Assembly: GCA_022710245.1 (NCBI GenBank)
Contig: JAKLHH010000275.1
Span: 1-8,332, forward strand
Length of the DNA stretch: 8,332 nucleotides
Direction: 5' to 3'
Source of the DNA: Myxococcota bacterium
Lineage (GTDB): Bacteria > Myxococcota > Polyangia > GCA-2747355 > JAKLHH01
Each line of letters starts with the position of its first letter. Position 1 is the first letter of the stretch. The notes beneath the pieces are model-generated. The model made no database searches, was not told the DNA's origin, and was given only the letters and a program-made list of their open reading frames with translations. Shown here in pieces: positions 6,617 through 8,332 of the stretch. The position numbers were made by a program, and so were the translations under genes.

Positions 6617-7795
6617 ATGAGCAAGATCACTCGCGCGGCCGCCGCGCTGCTCCTCGCGCTGGCGCTCCCGGGGCCGGGCTGCGCCGGTGGCGGCGAGCAG
6701 GAGACGCCGCCGCTCCGGCCGCACCCGGCCGGCGTGCTCGCGCGCGGCCAGCAGCTCGACGACCGCTGGCTCGACGAGGCGCTGCCTCCTCCGCCGCGCG
6801 ATGCGGTCGCCTACGAGGTCCGCGATCCGCTGCGCAACGGGCGCACCGTGGCGGTGAAGAAGCGCTGGCTCTGGATCCCCGACGGCAAGCGCCTGGAGGC
6901 CACGCCGACCGCGGCCGGGCTCGCGCTCAAGGTGCCGGTCGGCACCAAGCTGTGGAAGGAGTTCTACGTCGGCGCCGGCGGAGCGCCGACGCTCGTCGAG
7001 CGGCGGCTCCTGCTCAAGGTCGCCGACCGCGACGACCAGAACGGCTGGCTGCTCAACGGCGGCTGGCGCTTCTACACCGCGCACCAGCTGCCGGCGAGCG
7101 CCGACGGGGTCAACGGCTTCCAGAACCGCCTCGGCGAGCAGCCGCTCGAGCCCTACACGTTCCAGCCTGACCAGTGGCTCCCCACGCGCGTGAAGCCAGC
7201 GCCGACGACGGTCAGCTTCAGGGGGCAGCCGTACGTCTTCCCCGGCAAGGTCAACTGCGACCTCTGCCACGGCGGCGCGGCCGGCGCCTACCGTGAGCCG
7301 GAGCGGCAGCCGGTGCTCGCCTTCGGGGCGCACCCGGGCGCGCTGACGGCGGCGTCGATCAAGGCCCTGGTGCAGCGCGGCTGGCTGGTCCTCTCCGAGG
7401 AGCAGCTGCGAGGCCTGCGCGAGCCGCCGCGCCTGGTCCAGGGGGAGGGCGAGGCGGCGCAGCTCGGCGAGCGCGTCCTCGCGCTCTTCCGCATGAACTG
7501 CCTCAGCTGCCACAACACGGCCTCGCTCGCGGCCGCACGCGACACCGGCTTCGTCCTCGCGCCGGGGCGCGCGTACAGCCTGGGCGAGCTGCGTCGGGCC
7601 CTCGGCGGCCAGAGCCGCGTGATGGGCGCGCTCGGGCGGCCGGTGCTGAGCCCCGGGCAGCCCGCGCAGAGCGAGCTGGTGCTGCGCCTGCGCGGCCTCG
7701 AGGGGCGGCGCCGGATGCCGCCGGCCGAAGGCGGCGTGCCCGAGCTCGACGCCGAGCTGGGCGCGCTGGTCAGCGGCTTCATCAGCCGGTTGTGA
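6617..7795 (+). CDS. Diheme c-type cytochrome-like exported protein
   Basis: 392 residues. Residues 1-21 (MSKITRAAAALLLALALPGP) are a signal peptide; Cys22 may be lipidated, though GPGC is a poor lipobox. Two covalent heme-binding motifs are present: CDLCH (214-218) and CLSCH (295-299). RMPP at 366-369, near the end, is the usual place for a distal Met ligand of a class I cytochrome c fold. The N-terminal half has a conserved-looking segment (VPVGTKLWKEFY, 107-117; then VERRLLLKV) and PVLAFGAHP follows the first heme site. This order (PVGT.LWKEF, ER.LL, CxxCH, PVL.F, second CxxCH, MPP) recalls a family of uncharacterised diheme cytochromes with VGTxxxKEF segments (SO2930/HNE_0200-like), from memory. 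It would sit in the periplasm or outer envelope and pass electrons; partner unknown. arfB follows after 12 nt. Confidence 0.85.
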   Translation: MSKITRAAAALLLALALPGPGCAGGGEQETPPLRPHPAGVLARGQQLDDRWLDEALPPPPRDAVAYEVRDPLRNGRTVAVKKRWLWIPDGKRLEATPTAAGLALKVPVGTKLWKEFYVGAGGAPTLVERRLLLKVADRDDQNGWLLNGGWRFYTAHQLPASADGVNGFQNRLGEQPLEPYTFQPDQWLPTRVKPAPTTVSFRGQPYVFPGKVNCDLCHGGAAGAYREPERQPVLAFGAHPGALTAASIKALVQRGWLVLSEEQLRGLREPPRLVQGEGEAAQLGERVLALFRMNCLSCHNTASLAAARDTGFVLAPGRAYSLGELRRALGGQSRVMGALGRPVLSPGQPAQSELVLRLRGLEGRRRMPPAEGGVPELDAELGALVSGFISRL

Positions 7796-7800
7796 GGAGG
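7795..7800 (+). promoter_or_regulatory. arfB ribosome binding site overlapping the upstream stop codon
   Basis: AGGAGG begins at the last base of the cytochrome gene's TGA (7793-7795) and ends 7 nt before the arfB ATG at 7808. The overlap means ribosomes ending the first gene would cover the second gene's start signal, as in coupled translation. Confidence 0.8.
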
Positions 7801-7807
7801 TGACGCC

Positions 7808-8230
7808 ATGCTCGAGGTGACCACCGCCATCAGCCTCGACGAGCGCGAGCTCGAGCTCGAGTTCGTCCGCGCCGCGGGCCCCGGCGGCCAGAACGTGAAC
7901 AAGGTGGCCACCGCCGTGCAGCTCCGCTTCGACGTCGCGGGCTCGCCCTCGCTCCCCGACGACGTGCGCGCCCGCCTGATGGTGCTCGCCGGGCGGAGGC
8001 TCAGCGACGAGGGCGTGCTGCTGATCACCGCGCGGCGTCACCGCACCCAGGAGCGCAACCGCGAGGACGCCATCGAGCGGCTGCTCGAGCTGATCCGGCG
8101 CGCCGCGGTGCCGCCCAAGCCCCGCCGCGCCACGCGCCCGAGCCGGGCCTCGCGCGAGCGCCGCCTGACGGCGAAGCACCGGCGCGGGGAGATCAAGCGC
8201 CGGCGGACCTCGCGCGAGGTCGACTCCTGA
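7808..8230 (+). CDS. arfB: Peptidyl-tRNA hydrolase ArfB (ribosome rescue, YaeJ family)
   Basis: 140 residues, the same length as E. coli ArfB. It releases the nascent chain from ribosomes stalled at the 3' end of broken mRNAs by hydrolysing peptidyl-tRNA. The class I release-factor motif GGQ is at 26-28 within RAAGPGGQNVNKVATAVQLRFD (21-42), as expected for the catalytic domain. The region LITARRHRTQERNREDAIERL is typical of the family. The last 40 residues form a Lys/Arg-rich tail (RRATRPSRASRERRLTAKHRRGEIKRRR) that in ArfB enters the empty mRNA channel; the presence of this tail and the short length separate it from RF1/RF2. It is the second gene of a likely two-gene unit. Confidence 0.95.
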   Translation: MLEVTTAISLDERELELEFVRAAGPGGQNVNKVATAVQLRFDVAGSPSLPDDVRARLMVLAGRRLSDEGVLLITARRHRTQERNREDAIERLLELIRRAAVPPKPRRATRPSRASRERRLTAKHRRGEIKRRRTSREVDS

Positions 8231-8332
8231 ACGGCGTCGAGCGGCGCCCCTCCGCCGAGCAGCCGGGAGACCAGGTCGTGCAGCGCGGAGCGGAAGAGGC
8301 CCCAGCCGCGCAACGGCCGGCTCCAGCGCGCG
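8231..8332 (-). other. Right-edge segment; possible end of an unrecognised minus-strand gene
   Basis: I see no certain gene here. One minus frame entering from the right edge (reading RPLRGWGLFRSALHDLVSRLL) has G or C at every third position for about its first 26 codons, as the real genes do. It then has no stop until 8038, deep inside arfB, and that part reads as an antisense shadow. Either a gene overlaps arfB tail to tail, a frameshift hides its stop, or the codon bias is chance. No family is recognised. No hairpin terminator for arfB is evident. Confidence 0.25.

Noticed and set aside
6524..8179. Minus-strand open frame of about 551 codons opposite the cytochrome and arfB genes
   Set aside because: Antisense to two well-supported genes, low complexity, no domain pattern.

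Overview
The window is very GC-rich, with G or C at nearly every third codon position. It carries gene types typical of Myxococcota and related deltaproteobacterial lineages: a lipoprotein with cysteine-rich 'CGN..LDP.E.CDG' repeats fused to a beta-helix, a secreted TPR protein with two late membrane segments, and an exported CHAT-domain protein. This lineage call is inferred from gene style and composition, not from a marker search. I see no tRNA, rRNA, CRISPR array, transposase or integrase.

Layout, left to right. (1) 1-859, minus strand: 5' portion of a putative exported lipoprotein with a CHAT (caspase-like) protease domain, cut by the window edge. It contains seven in-frame copies of a 27-bp repeat placed inside the CHAT domain. 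(2) 860-1243: a 384-bp gene-free region with AT-rich islands, a good sigma70-like promoter and a duplicated ATTAAATA box in front of topA. (3) 1244-3988, plus strand: full-length topoisomerase I with no zinc ribbon, four C-terminal repeats, a lysine-rich tail and a small palindrome-bearing insertion. (4) 3989-4102: a short gap holding what looks like an orphan piece of a response-regulator receiver domain. (5) 6489-4103, minus strand: a two-gene unit, a TPR membrane protein followed by a cysteine-rich beta-helix lipoprotein, with touching stop and start. (6) 6490-6616: divergent control region with a perfect 7-7-7 dyad. (7) 6617-8230, plus strand: a diheme c-type cytochrome-like lipoprotein followed at once by arfB, the ribosome-rescue hydrolase. 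(8) 8231-8332: no certain gene; a minus-strand frame with coding-like codon use enters from the right edge.

Functionally, topA and arfB are housekeeping genes (DNA supercoiling; release of stalled ribosomes). The other four are envelope or secreted proteins of largely unknown role. No complete new defence or mobile system is visible. The most unusual items are the CHAT lipoprotein with its internal minisatellite, and the receiver-domain scrap lying exactly at the end of the beta-helix gene.
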